Source of the DNA: Planctomycetes bacterium RIFCSPHIGHO2_12_FULL_52_36
GTDB taxonomy: Bacteria; Planctomycetota; Brocadiia; Brocadiales; Bathyanammoxibiaceae
Length of the DNA: 10,831 nt
NCBI GenBank assembly: GCA_001828545.1
Contig: MHYW01000059.1
Location: 1 to 10,831 of the forward strand
Direction: 5' to 3'
Positions 1 through 5,701 of the stretch are shown one piece after another (positions within the stretch are counted from its first letter, which is position 1; each line of letters begins with the position of its first letter). The notes under the pieces are model-generated. The model was not told where the DNA came from, did no database searches, and saw nothing but the letters and a program-made list of their open reading frames with translations. The position numbers were made by a program, and so were the translations under genes.

Positions 1-79
1 TACCTGAGTACCAGTTTCTGGCTTGAGGCATAAAATAAGAGTTCAACAGTTCAAGGGTTTAAAAGTTTAATTCGCCAAC
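1..79. other. Left-edge spacer, no gene seen
   Basis: No start or coding stretch is supported here. Reading frame 1 is open from the edge to a TAA at 31-33, and frame 3 to a TGA at 24-26, so the tail of an upstream + strand gene could end here, but ten codons or fewer are not enough to name it. From about 38 to 70 the sequence is A/T-rich filler with repeated GTTCAA words. No convincing Shine-Dalgarno sequence precedes the ATG at 80. Confidence 0.4.
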
Positions 80-520
80 ATGCTGAGGTTGACAAAAGAA
101 TCCATAGAAGAGATTAAAAGGCAGGCCAGAGAGGGCTATCCCCTGGAATGCGGGGGATTCCTGGCAGGAGGAAATGCCTCTGGCAAAGAGATTACGGCAG
201 TCTATCCCATGAAGAACTTGAACTCCCACCAGCCACGTATCCGCTTTGAGATAGACCCCAGGGAGTTCCAGAGACTGGAGACAGAGGCTACCAAAGACGG
301 CCTCCAACTACTGGTATTTTACCACACACATCCCGACTCGCCACTGAAGACAAACCCTTCTGCCTTTGACAGGGAACGGGCGGAGGGTCTGAGCACCTTC
401 TGGCCAGACCTCTCCTACCTCATTGTCTCGGTGGACAAGGGGAAGGAGTTCCAACTAGCCTCCTGGGTCTTCAACCCTGCCCAGGGGGGCTTTGAGAAAG
501 AGGAGATAGAGGTAGTTTAG
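80..520 (+). CDS. JAMM/MPN+ (Mov34/PAD-1 type) zinc metalloprotease
   Basis: This 146-residue protein is a compact bacterial JAMM-domain peptidase. Relatives remove or process C-terminal extensions on ubiquitin-like sulfur carriers (ThiS/MoaD/CysO type) in cysteine, thiamine or cofactor sulfur pathways. The expected zinc ligands and catalytic residues are visible: Glu23 in the PLECGG segment, His82 and His84 in YHTHPD, and Ser94 and Asp97 in NPSAFD. The usual motif has seven residues between the second His and the Ser; here there are nine, so the zinc loop carries a two-residue insertion. The length matches stand-alone bacterial members. ATG at 80 is the only reasonable start, because an in-frame TAA lies at 68-70. 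The ribosome site is weak, so translation may depend on an upstream gene. A TusA-family gene follows 68 bases downstream on the same strand, supporting a sulfur-transfer role. The exact carrier substrate is unknown. Family assignment is strong; function is inferred. Confidence 0.85.
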   Translation: MLRLTKESIEEIKRQAREGYPLECGGFLAGGNASGKEITAVYPMKNLNSHQPRIRFEIDPREFQRLETEATKDGLQLLVFYHTHPDSPLKTNPSAFDRERAEGLSTFWPDLSYLIVSVDKGKEFQLASWVFNPAQGGFEKEEIEVV

Positions 521-529
521 CATAATAAT

Positions 530-552
530 GTAGCCGCAGGCTTTAGCCTGCG
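530..552 (+). repeat. Palindromic REP-like element, copy 1
   Basis: A 23-base element lies between the JAMM and TusA genes. Its core has arms CGCAGGCT (535-542) and AGCCTGCG (545-552) separated by TT, preceded by GTAGC. The exact reverse complement of all 23 bases occurs at 7127-7149, some 6.6 kb away, so it is a dispersed repeat and not only a local hairpin. It lies 9 bases after the JAMM stop codon and ends 36 bases before the TusA start, so it may fold in the shared message. Confidence 0.85.
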
Positions 553-588
553 TTTACGAGTTTGAACAAAAAATAGAGGTGGTTTAAG

Positions 589-825
589 ATGACCGAAGAA
601 AAACCAGACCAAAGCATAGACCTCCGTGGGGTACTCTGTCCCATGAACTTCGTTAAGACCAAGTTGAAACTGGAAGAGATGGAGACAGGGCAGGTACTGG
701 AGGTATTCCTGGACGATGGCGAACCTATGCGGAGCGTGCCCAGGAGCGTAAAAGAAGAAGGGCACAAGGTAGTCCAGGTGGAAAACATGGGCAAGGCCTA
801 CAAGCTCTTGATAAAGAAGGGCTAG
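589..825 (+). CDS. TusA/SirA-family sulfur-carrier protein
   Basis: A 78-residue protein with the complete TusA-like fold pattern. It has IDLRGVLCPMNFVKTK near the N-terminus, where Cys17 followed by Pro18 is the persulfide-carrying cysteine, and a later LEVFLDDGEP segment that in this family leads into the second strand-helix unit. TusA proteins pass sulfur as a persulfide between sulfurtransferases and acceptors in tRNA thiolation, molybdenum cofactor synthesis or oxidative sulfur metabolism. The start is well supported: GAGGTG sits seven bases before the ATG. The gene follows the JAMM peptidase on the same strand, so the two are probably co-transcribed and act in one sulfur-transfer pathway; that partnership is inference. 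No other residues distinguish a true TusA from paralogues such as YeeD- or DsrE-linked carriers, so the precise acceptor cannot be told. The next gene is convergent. Confidence 0.9.
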   Translation: MTEEKPDQSIDLRGVLCPMNFVKTKLKLEEMETGQVLEVFLDDGEPMRSVPRSVKEEGHKVVQVENMGKAYKLLIKKG

Positions 826-829
826 ACTG

Positions 830-912
830 GTAGCTAGTAGTCAGTAGCTAGTAGCTAGGGAAAACCTCTGCCCCTGTATGCTGACTACCAGCTACTGGCT
901 ACTCAGAGGTTT
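830..912. terminator. Structured convergent-gene spacer, possible bidirectional terminator
   Basis: Two nested inverted repeats lie between the TusA stop (823-825) and the convergent reductase stop (903-905). A 15-base pair of arms at 830-844 and 881-895 matches at 14 positions. A perfect 9-base pair, AAACCTCTG at 862-870 and CAGAGGTTT at 904-912, overlaps the end of the reductase. The two pairs interleave, so they are alternative or pseudoknot-like. TAGCTAGTAG is also repeated directly at 831-840 and 845-854, giving TAG stops in all three forward frames. There is no long T tract, so intrinsic termination is plausible but not certain. Confidence 0.45.
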
Positions 913-2279
913 CTCTTCTTTTTCATCCCCAGTATCTGCCGTACCAGTCCTTCCAGGGTAACAGGGAGTAGTGCAAACTGGAGCCTGGGGTGGAATAGCT
1001 CCTTAAACACCTCCTTGTAGGCGGCGTCTCCAGTGACCAAATTCCAGAGGGCGGCGTTTAGACGGTCGGCTATCCACTTCTCCCTATGGGCATAGGCATA
1101 GTATAGCCTCTCTGAGAGTATCTGCCTCTGAGAGGTAATTAGACTGAACGCCTTGAAGACGAGTCTGCCATAGAAATTATCCCTGGCTATCAATTTGATA
1201 GCAGGTTCATAGTATCCACCCTTTAATGCCTCCCTGGACAATCCCCGTTCAAAGACAGTATTGGTGGCCAGGTAAGAGGTCATAAAGGCAGACTCTACCC
1301 CGTTTTTATAAGAACGGGAGATACCAGCATCCCCCACTACTACTAACCTGTCCCAATAGGGCTGGTGGGCAGGGCCTACCGGTATCCTCGGGAAACAGAC
1401 ACAACAGTCTTTAAGCACCTCCGTCCCCTGTGGCAAGGCCTTTTTTACCACCGGATGGTTAAGAAAACCCCTTAGCTCCGGCGTGCTAATGTCCCTCTTG
1501 CCTACTAACCCAATAGTGAGATAATCCCCTTTAGGGGTAAAAGAGGCGAACTCTACCTCGTCCGTCCCAAGGGCAAATACATAAATGTTATCCCTGTAGT
1601 GTTCCTTGATGAAGTCCCGGCCCAGGCGTGCATCTACTATACAGGTCTTCAAGGTCTTTGGTGGGACGTAGCCGAAGTGCATCCTGGCAAAAATGTCTCC
1701 AGTAGGTGTGTTTACTCCGAAGGCCCCTACCACCAGGTCTGCCTCTAGTTCTTCTCCATTACCAAACATAAGGCTTACTTTTCCCTCCGGATGACCAGGT
1801 AAAACTATGTCCTTTACACCCCCTTTTATTACCTGGGCGCCCTGCCCTTCTACAAACCTCAGGAGAAAGTGGTCAAAGCTGACGTCCTCCTTCATATGCG
1901 AGTGTACGGGGCCGCCACCCCTGAAGACCGACACAATCCTGGGTCTGTGTCCAGGTACGGGATGCTCCAGGGACATGTAATCATCCTGGGTAAAAAACTG
2001 GTAGCCCTGTATCTCTGCCTGGATACAGCGCTGGGGTATGGTTATACCCTGCCAGTCCAGTTTTTCCCTGAGGCGTTCGGCCAACACCCCTACGCTCATG
2101 TTACAGGCCTGGTGGTCTGCCCTGGTAAAATCCCTGCCCTCAAATATGGTTACATGAACCTTTATCCCCCTGAGCCTGGCCTGCCGCAGGGCAAAATTGG
2201 CAAAAAAGCAACCCGCTGGGCCACCACCTATTATGGCTATACGAGAACCATCCCTCAGGAAGATTTTATCTCCGGGCAT
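903..2279 (-). CDS. FAD-dependent oxidoreductase, geranylgeranyl-reductase-like
   Basis: This 458-residue flavoprotein begins with a classic FAD-binding Rossmann segment, IAIIGGGPAGCFFA (glycines 18-20 and 23). A second FAD motif, LVVVGDAGISRSYKNGVESA, lies about two thirds along, matching the GDA-containing motif of the geranylgeranyl reductase/PHBH superfamily. These enzymes reduce isoprenoid double bonds or hydroxylate substrates with FAD. Between the motifs is a Cys-rich KDCCVCFPR segment. The C-terminal 90 residues (ITSQRQILSERLYY to KKKRNL) are basic and partly hydrophobic, perhaps allowing membrane association, and extend past the core fold. The start is supported by GAGAGG seven bases upstream of ATG. 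TTGGAC and TATATT, 17 bases apart at 2320-2325 and 2297-2302, could be a promoter, but would leave only a very short leader. It stands alone downstream of the orphan sensor and convergent with the TusA gene. Substrate unknown; lipid or quinone side-chain reduction is a guess. Confidence 0.8.
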   Translation of the reverse strand: MPGDKIFLRDGSRIAIIGGGPAGCFFANFALRQARLRGIKVHVTIFEGRDFTRADHQACNMSVGVLAERLREKLDWQGITIPQRCIQAEIQGYQFFTQDDYMSLEHPVPGHRPRIVSVFRGGGPVHSHMKEDVSFDHFLLRFVEGQGAQVIKGGVKDIVLPGHPEGKVSLMFGNGEELEADLVVGAFGVNTPTGDIFARMHFGYVPPKTLKTCIVDARLGRDFIKEHYRDNIYVFALGTDEVEFASFTPKGDYLTIGLVGKRDISTPELRGFLNHPVVKKALPQGTEVLKDCCVCFPRIPVGPAHQPYWDRLVVVGDAGISRSYKNGVESAFMTSYLATNTVFERGLSREALKGGYYEPAIKLIARDNFYGRLVFKAFSLITSQRQILSERLYYAYAHREKWIADRLNAALWNLVTGDAAYKEVFKELFHPRLQFALLPVTLEGLVRQILGMKKKRNL

Positions 2280-2338
2280 ATAATATCCTCTCGTGAAATA
2301 TATTGAGTACTCTGCAAAAGTCCAAAATGCCCTTTTCC

Positions 2339-2362
2339 GCCGAAGGCAAATCTGCCTCTGGC
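2339..2362. repeat. Imperfect palindrome upstream of the reductase
   Basis: GCCGAAGGCA at 2339-2348 and TGCCTCTGGC at 2353-2362 pair at 8 of 10 positions around a four-base loop, with a two-by-two internal mismatch. It lies in the 127-base spacer between the orphan sensor and the reductase. A related word, GCACGACCTTTGGCATG, continues to its right. It may belong to the same class of dispersed palindromes, but no second copy is present in this window. Confidence 0.4.
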
Positions 2363-2386
2363 ACGACCTTTGGCATGACTAGTATT

Positions 2387-2431
2387 CCCCTTTGAAAAAG
2401 GGGGAGTTAGGGGAATTTGTACAAATCCCCC
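2387..2431. repeat. Compound palindromic element at the 3' end of the orphan sensor
   Basis: Two hairpins lie side by side. CCCCTTT (2387-2393) pairs with AAAGGGG (2397-2403) around GAA. GGGGAATTTGT (2410-2420) pairs with the next eleven bases (2421-2431) with one mismatch and contains the perfect palindrome ATTTGTACAAAT (2415-2426). The second palindrome encodes the last residues of the sensor gene, and that gene's TAA (2407-2409) lies between the two hairpins. A partly similar G-rich tract occurs at 3765-3800, suggesting a repeat family. It could also end the sensor transcript, since it forms a stem at the gene's 3' end. Confidence 0.7.
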
Positions 2432-3474
2432 CCCGTAAGTCTCCGTCCAAGGTAGACCGCCGCCACCACCAGTAATGTGCTTAAGGTAAGGGTGAGGGCC
2501 ACACGGGTCTTCTCTACTTCACACAGGTCTCTAAAGGCCTCATCTACATCAATTTCAGACATTAGTCCCCAGCGGTATTCAGGAATCCAGTGCCAGAAGC
2601 CTATGACCTTCACGCCCCGATAGTCTGGATAACCTTTGATATCGTACCCGTTCTCCCCCTTCAGGCAGGCCTGCACCCCCCTGGTAAGTTGACCAGTGGT
2701 GGGGTCTACAAGTCTTAATTCCAGGGCAGTCCGCTTCTTTATCATACCCTTTTCCCTGAGGGTTGAGACAAAACGTGACTCGGTAATCATGTATCCATTT
2801 TCATCTGCCAGATAGGTCTCCCCTGTCTCACCAAGCTTTACCCTCCGCATCTCCTTGGAAATGGCCGCTACATCCACCCTCAGGCTTACCACCCCAATGA
2901 CCTTGTATCTGTCATCCCTTATAGGGCCAGAAACAAAAAGGGTGGGTACCCCCCTCTCCATCTCTCCAAACTCATTAGGAATGGAGAAAACGGAGGGGTG
3001 GACACGTGTTACAAAGATATTGCCCTTTAACGCCTCTCTAAAGTAATCAAATTCCTCTATGCCGAGTCCTAAGAAGTCTTCTCTGGCTGATACCCTAATT
3101 TTGCCCTGGTTATCTACAAGAGAGATTTCTTTGTAACCGTAATTATCCCTTACAAGCTGAAGATAGGACGTAAGTTCCTGAAGTTCTTTATCACCTGGAT
3201 TAAACCTTAAAAAGGAACGGACAAGGTACTCATTGGCTATGGTTTCGACATCCGCCTTGCGCTCTTTCATCCATACGGAGATAAATTCGGCCTGCTTGTG
3301 CCCCACACTCTCCAGGTCCTTTATTCTTATTTCCTGAAATCCCCGCAAGACCTGAGGATAGAGTACTAACCTGAAGACAAGCATAGGGCCAAAGGAAAAA
3401 GCTAAAAGTAGAATTATCACCTTGCTACGGATGGAGCTAAACATTTTAGTTTTTCCCGGTATAGTGCCATTCAT
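2407..3474 (-). CDS. Orphan double-Cache membrane sensor without output domain, likely truncated
   Basis: This 355-residue protein has an N-terminal membrane helix (VIILLLAFSFGPMLVF, about residues 19-34), a long periplasmic double-Cache ligand-binding region, and a second membrane helix (VALTLTLSTLLVVAAVYLG) near the end. It stops nine residues after LGRRLT, where a HAMP domain would normally begin. It is homologous to the sensor part of the histidine kinase further right: GETYLADENG matches GETYLIDDKG, CLKGENGYDIKGYPDYRGVKVIGFW matches CLKGQEGFDATGYLNYAGVEVLGFW, and LGRRLT aligns with MGKKIS at the membrane exit. The final residues GGDLYKFP come from a palindromic repeat, so the downstream HAMP and kinase or chemotaxis part was probably lost. 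It may bind the same kind of ligand (amino or organic acids are common for Cache) or be a decaying remnant. The ATG at 3474 has GAGG only one base away; Met11 at 3444 is an alternative start. Confidence 0.8.
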   Translation of the reverse strand: MNGTIPGKTKMFSSIRSKVIILLLAFSFGPMLVFRLVLYPQVLRGFQEIRIKDLESVGHKQAEFISVWMKERKADVETIANEYLVRSFLRFNPGDKELQELTSYLQLVRDNYGYKEISLVDNQGKIRVSAREDFLGLGIEEFDYFREALKGNIFVTRVHPSVFSIPNEFGEMERGVPTLFVSGPIRDDRYKVIGVVSLRVDVAAISKEMRRVKLGETGETYLADENGYMITESRFVSTLREKGMIKKRTALELRLVDPTTGQLTRGVQACLKGENGYDIKGYPDYRGVKVIGFWHWIPEYRWGLMSEIDVDEAFRDLCEVEKTRVALTLTLSTLLVVAAVYLGRRLTGGDLYKFP

Positions 3475-3552
3475 GCCTCACAATTAAAGCACCCGCCTAT
3501 CTTTTTAGCGAACTTCCGATATGCCCTGCCAGGCACTTTGGTTAGGCAAAAA

Positions 3553-3606
3553 TTGCACCCTGTAAGCCTCATACCAGGAGGTATTAGGCAAGCTTACAAA
3601 GTGCAA
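3553..3606. other. Long imperfect stem-loop, possible leader structure
   Basis: Paired blocks are TTGCAC/GTGCAA (3553-3558 and 3601-3606), TGTAAGC/GCTTACA (3561-3567 and 3592-3598) and ATACC/GGTAT (3571-3575 and 3580-3584), around an AGGA tetraloop. Short internal loops separate them. It lies 79 bases before the likely start of the orphan sensor on the minus strand, so it could be a leader element, a small RNA or another dispersed palindrome. I do not recognise it as a known riboswitch. Confidence 0.5.
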
Positions 3607-3801
3607 CAGAAGATTACTACATTAGGATACCCCTGTCAACCACGGCTAGGAGTGGGACTAGGGAATAGTAAAAAAAACTTCCACTGCTTCCTAAATCTGT
3701 TATCTGTGTCTACCTGCTATCCAGTAAGTTTTCAAATTTATGTGGGATTTTGCATTCTGGTATTAAGGGGAGGATTTGTAAGGGGGCAAAAGGGGATTTA
3801 A

Positions 3802-3870
3802 CCAGCGACACGGTCGCTGGACTCCATAAAAACATAAGTTTTTAGAGTTCTCTTGATGACAACAGAGCTC
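3802..3870 (-). terminator. Hairpin cluster downstream of rarA, possible terminator
   Basis: The strongest element is a perfect 8-base stem, CCAGCGAC/GTCGCTGG (3802-3809 and 3813-3820), with a 3-base loop. Next is TAAAAAC/GTTTTTA (3827-3833 and 3838-3844), which can be lengthened by ACTC/GAGT with a two-base bulge. A third stem uses CTCT/AGAG and GAG/CTC between 3845 and 3870, and competes with the second. All lie within 92 bases after the rarA stop. Only a short T run follows on the minus strand, so termination is uncertain. Confidence 0.4.
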
Positions 3871-3893
3871 ATGAAGCCCTTATTGCTGGGTCC

Positions 3894-5240
3894 CTAACCC
3901 CCTGAGCCTTTGCCAGAGTCGGCCCTCTTTTTTCTCCAGGCATCTAACCGCCTCTTTATCTCTGCCTCCAGCCCCACCTCCTTAGGCTCGTAGTACGACT
4001 TCCCCTCCGCTATATACTCCTGCTCCACCCACTGCCCCTTATAGTCATGCGGGTATTTATACCCAATCCCATGACCCAACTCAGCCGCCCCGGGGTAATT
4101 GGCATCCCGGAGGTGTTTGGGTACAGGCTGGGTCCTCTCCCTTTTTACGTCCTCCTGCGCCCTCTCTATGGCAAGATAGGAGGCATTGCTCTTGGGGGCC
4201 GTAGCCAGGTAGGTCACGGCCTGTGCCAGTGGTATCCTGGCCTCCGGCATCCCCACGAATTCCAGGGCGTTGAGGGCGCTGCTTGCCAGCACCAGGGCCA
4301 TGGGGTCTGCGTTACCCACGTCCTCGGCCGCCAGGATGACAATCCGCCTGGCAATGAAACGGGGGTCCTCCCCTGCTTCCAGCATCTTGGCCATCCAGTA
4401 CAGGGCGGCATCAGGGTTTCCTCCCCTCATGCTCTTTATAAAGGCACTAGCGGCGTCGTAATGGGCATCCCCCAGCTTGTCATAGACGATGGCCTTCCTC
4501 TGGATGGACTCTTCTGCCGCTTTTAAGTCGTAATGGATAACTCCCTGGGCGTCAGCCCCGGCTGATAAGACCCCCACCTCCAGGGCGTTCAGGGCCCTCC
4601 TGGCATCCCCTTCACTCATCTCTGCTAGGTGTTCCAGGGCCGCCTCCTCCCCCTCTACCCGGTATCTCCCTAATCCTCGCTCCTTGTCCAGAAGGGCCCT
4701 TCTCAAGATAGCCTTTATGTCTTCCCTGGATAGCGGCTCAAACTGGAATATCTGGGAACGCGATATGAGGGGAGAATTTATGGCAAAGAATGGGTTATGG
4801 ACGGTTGCCCCTATGAGGATTGCCGTACCCTTTTCCACGTCTGGCAGGAGGATGTCTTGCTGGGTGCGGTTGAAGTGATGGAGTTCATCCACGAAGAGGA
4901 TGGTCCTCTGCTTGAGGCGGAGACCCCTCTCCTTGGCCTCGGAGAGGACACGCCTGACGTCTTTGGTGCTGGCGGTGGCGGCATTAATCTCCTCAAAATG
5001 GGCCTGAGTAGTACTAGCGATGACGTGGGCCAGGGCGGTCTTCCCAGTACCTGGTGGCCCGTAAAAGAGGACGGAGGAGAGTCTATCGGCCTTGAGCATC
5101 CGCCAGAGGAGCTTACCAGGACCAAAGAAATGGCCCTGCCCAACAAACTCCTCTACCGTCCTGGGACGCATCCTGAGGGCCAGGGGGGCGTTTGGGTCTA
5201 TCTTGTCTTCGGGGGTGTTAGAGAGAGTAAATAATTCCAC
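3894..5240 (-). CDS. rarA: Replication-associated recombination protein A (RarA/MgsA AAA+ ATPase)
   Basis: A 448-residue clamp-loader-like AAA+ ATPase that acts at stalled replication forks and interacts with single-strand binding protein in characterised homologues. All family landmarks are present: the PLALRMRPRTVEEFVGQ opening, Walker A GPPGTGKT at residues 61-68, Walker B ILFVDEL with Asp118-Glu119, a sensor-1 segment GATVHNPFF, the arginine-finger region SPLISRSQ, and the C-terminal tetramerisation part with AAEDVGNADP and NYPGAAELGHGIGYKYPHDY. Walker B continues as DELHHF where many homologues have DEIHRF, and sensor 1 reads VHNPFF instead of the more common TENPSF; both look like lineage variants and not defects. 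Translation starts at GTG (5240-5238), which gives the normal N-terminus; no strong Shine-Dalgarno is visible. The 6S RNA gene lies directly upstream on the same strand. The length is typical of full-length members. Confidence 0.95.
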   Translation of the reverse strand: MELFTLSNTPEDKIDPNAPLALRMRPRTVEEFVGQGHFFGPGKLLWRMLKADRLSSVLFYGPPGTGKTALAHVIASTTQAHFEEINAATASTKDVRRVLSEAKERGLRLKQRTILFVDELHHFNRTQQDILLPDVEKGTAILIGATVHNPFFAINSPLISRSQIFQFEPLSREDIKAILRRALLDKERGLGRYRVEGEEAALEHLAEMSEGDARRALNALEVGVLSAGADAQGVIHYDLKAAEESIQRKAIVYDKLGDAHYDAASAFIKSMRGGNPDAALYWMAKMLEAGEDPRFIARRIVILAAEDVGNADPMALVLASSALNALEFVGMPEARIPLAQAVTYLATAPKSNASYLAIERAQEDVKRERTQPVPKHLRDANYPGAAELGHGIGYKYPHDYKGQWVEQEYIAEGKSYYEPKEVGLEAEIKRRLDAWRKKRADSGKGSGG

Positions 5241-5306
5241 AGTCTTTCAGGAAGGCGGTTCCAGTACTTATACAAGAGTGTGGCCTGTGCCGGGGGAAAA
5301 ACAATT

Positions 5307-5416
5307 TCAAAGTTCAAATATCAAATCAATGTCAAAGTTCAAATGCCAAAGGGTTTTTGTTTGTCATTTGGCATTTGGATTTCCTTTGGAATTTGGATTT
5401 TGACATTTGAACTTTT
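5307..5416. repeat. A/T-rich direct and inverted repeat tract
   Basis: TCAAAGTTCAAAT occurs directly at 5307-5319 and 5332-5344, 25 bases apart, and the inverted core ATTTGAACTTT appears at 5405-5415. Inside, CAAATGCCAAA (5340-5350) pairs perfectly with TTTGGCATTTG (5367-5377) across a 16-base loop. The tract lies between the 3' end of the 6S RNA and rarA. It looks like the low-complexity GTTCAAAT-type filler found between genes in some environmental bacteria; a similar GTTCAA-rich patch is at 37-70. Confidence 0.7.
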
Positions 5417-5420
5417 AATA

Positions 5421-5603
5421 ATAAAGCCCCACCCTGCCGTGAGAAGTGTTTGTCCAAGAACCCGCGTTTTTAAGTGGGTACCCGCAGAAGGTTTTGCTGT
5501 AGGCCATTTAAGGCCGCAACGCTACTTTCTGACTCAGGCACCCTGGTTTCATAGTGACGGTTCAATCCAACCACTTTCATACACGCACAGGGCAGGGCTT
5601 TCT
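5421..5603 (-). ncRNA. ssrS: 6S RNA
   Basis: 6S RNA mimics an open promoter and sequesters housekeeping RNA polymerase. The minus-strand transcript of about 180 bases folds as a long rod. The closing stem has 14 continuous pairs (with two G-U) between 5588-5601 and 5423-5436, and five more pairs after one bulged base. Then come AAGTG/CACTT (5572-5576 with 5444-5448) and GAACC/GGTTC (5559-5563 with 5458-5462), then a large open region with 27 and 22 unpaired bases (5532-5558 and 5463-5484). The terminal stem has CAGAA/TTCTG, TTGC/GCAA and GGCC/GGCC closed by a TTAAAT loop. The 3' side reads CGCGGGTTCTTGG and then CACGGCAGGG, resembling the conserved 3' half of 6S RNAs. The length is typical, a promoter lies at the right distance, T-rich TTTATTATT follows the stem, and rarA is next downstream. 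No covariance search was possible. Confidence 0.75.
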
Positions 5604-5609
5604 GTAGAC

Positions 5610-5638
5610 ATATTACCAGAATCAGATGGCAAATTCAA
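5610..5638 (-). promoter_or_regulatory. Promoter of the 6S RNA gene (sigma-70 type)
   Basis: On the minus strand TTGAAT (5638-5633) and TAATAT (5615-5610) are separated by exactly 17 bases. TGG immediately before the -10 box supplies an extended -10 TG. The predicted first base, A at 5603, lies seven bases after the -10 box and two bases before the closing stem. Position and spacing agree independently with the 6S RNA fold. Confidence 0.6.
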
Positions 5639-5667
5639 GTGGTTTTTGGGGGTTCCCGGGTACCTGT

Positions 5668-5701
5668 CCCCTAGCCCCTGACCCCTATCCCCTAATCCCC
5701 C
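5668..5701 (-). repeat. Heptad C/G-run repeat, potential G-quadruplex
   Basis: Five C runs start at 5668, 5675, 5682, 5689 and 5697, four separated by exactly seven bases (CCCCTNN units). On the minus strand, which is the message strand of the response regulator, this gives five runs of at least four G separated by 3-4 bases, a strong quadruplex pattern. The regulator's TAG stop (5692-5694) lies inside it, and the 6S promoter begins about 30 bases further along. Confidence 0.7.

Larger units (their letters stand above)
3475..3893. other. Intergenic region with hairpins, no convincing gene
   Basis: This 419-base stretch separates the rarA stop from the start of the orphan sensor. An 87-codon frame on the + strand (3538-3801) has no ribosome site and ends in repeat sequence, and I do not consider it a gene. 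The region holds a long imperfect hairpin (3553-3606), a G-rich tract resembling the repeat at the sensor's end (3765-3800), and three overlapping hairpins (3802-3870). It may be the leader of the sensor gene plus the trailer of rarA. Confidence 0.6.

Noticed and set aside
1869..2306. 145-codon + strand frame opposite the reductase
   Set aside because: It lies fully antisense to a well-supported flavoprotein with clear motifs and has no ribosome site. It is a shadow frame.
2359..2375. Sigma-54-like sequence TGGCACGACCTTTGGCA
   Set aside because: The -24 part fits, but the -12 part has GG where GC is needed, and it points right on the + strand toward the back of a minus-strand gene, so there is nothing to drive.
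3541..3607. Possible integron attC site: GTTAGGC at one end, GTGCAAC at the other, with a stem between
   Set aside because: The core motifs are in the wrong order and orientation for attC, GTGCAAC violates the consensus, and there is no cassette or integrase context.
3538..3801. 87-codon open frame on the + strand in the largest gap
   Set aside because: It has no ribosome binding site, an odd composition and no recognisable motif, and it runs across a hairpin and ends in repeat sequence. It looks like chance openness.
5307..5416. Possible short CRISPR-like array from spaced TCAAAGTTCAAAT words
   Set aside because: There are only two direct copies of 13 bases with a 12-base spacer, plus inverted copies, and no cas genes. 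It is a low-complexity repeat.
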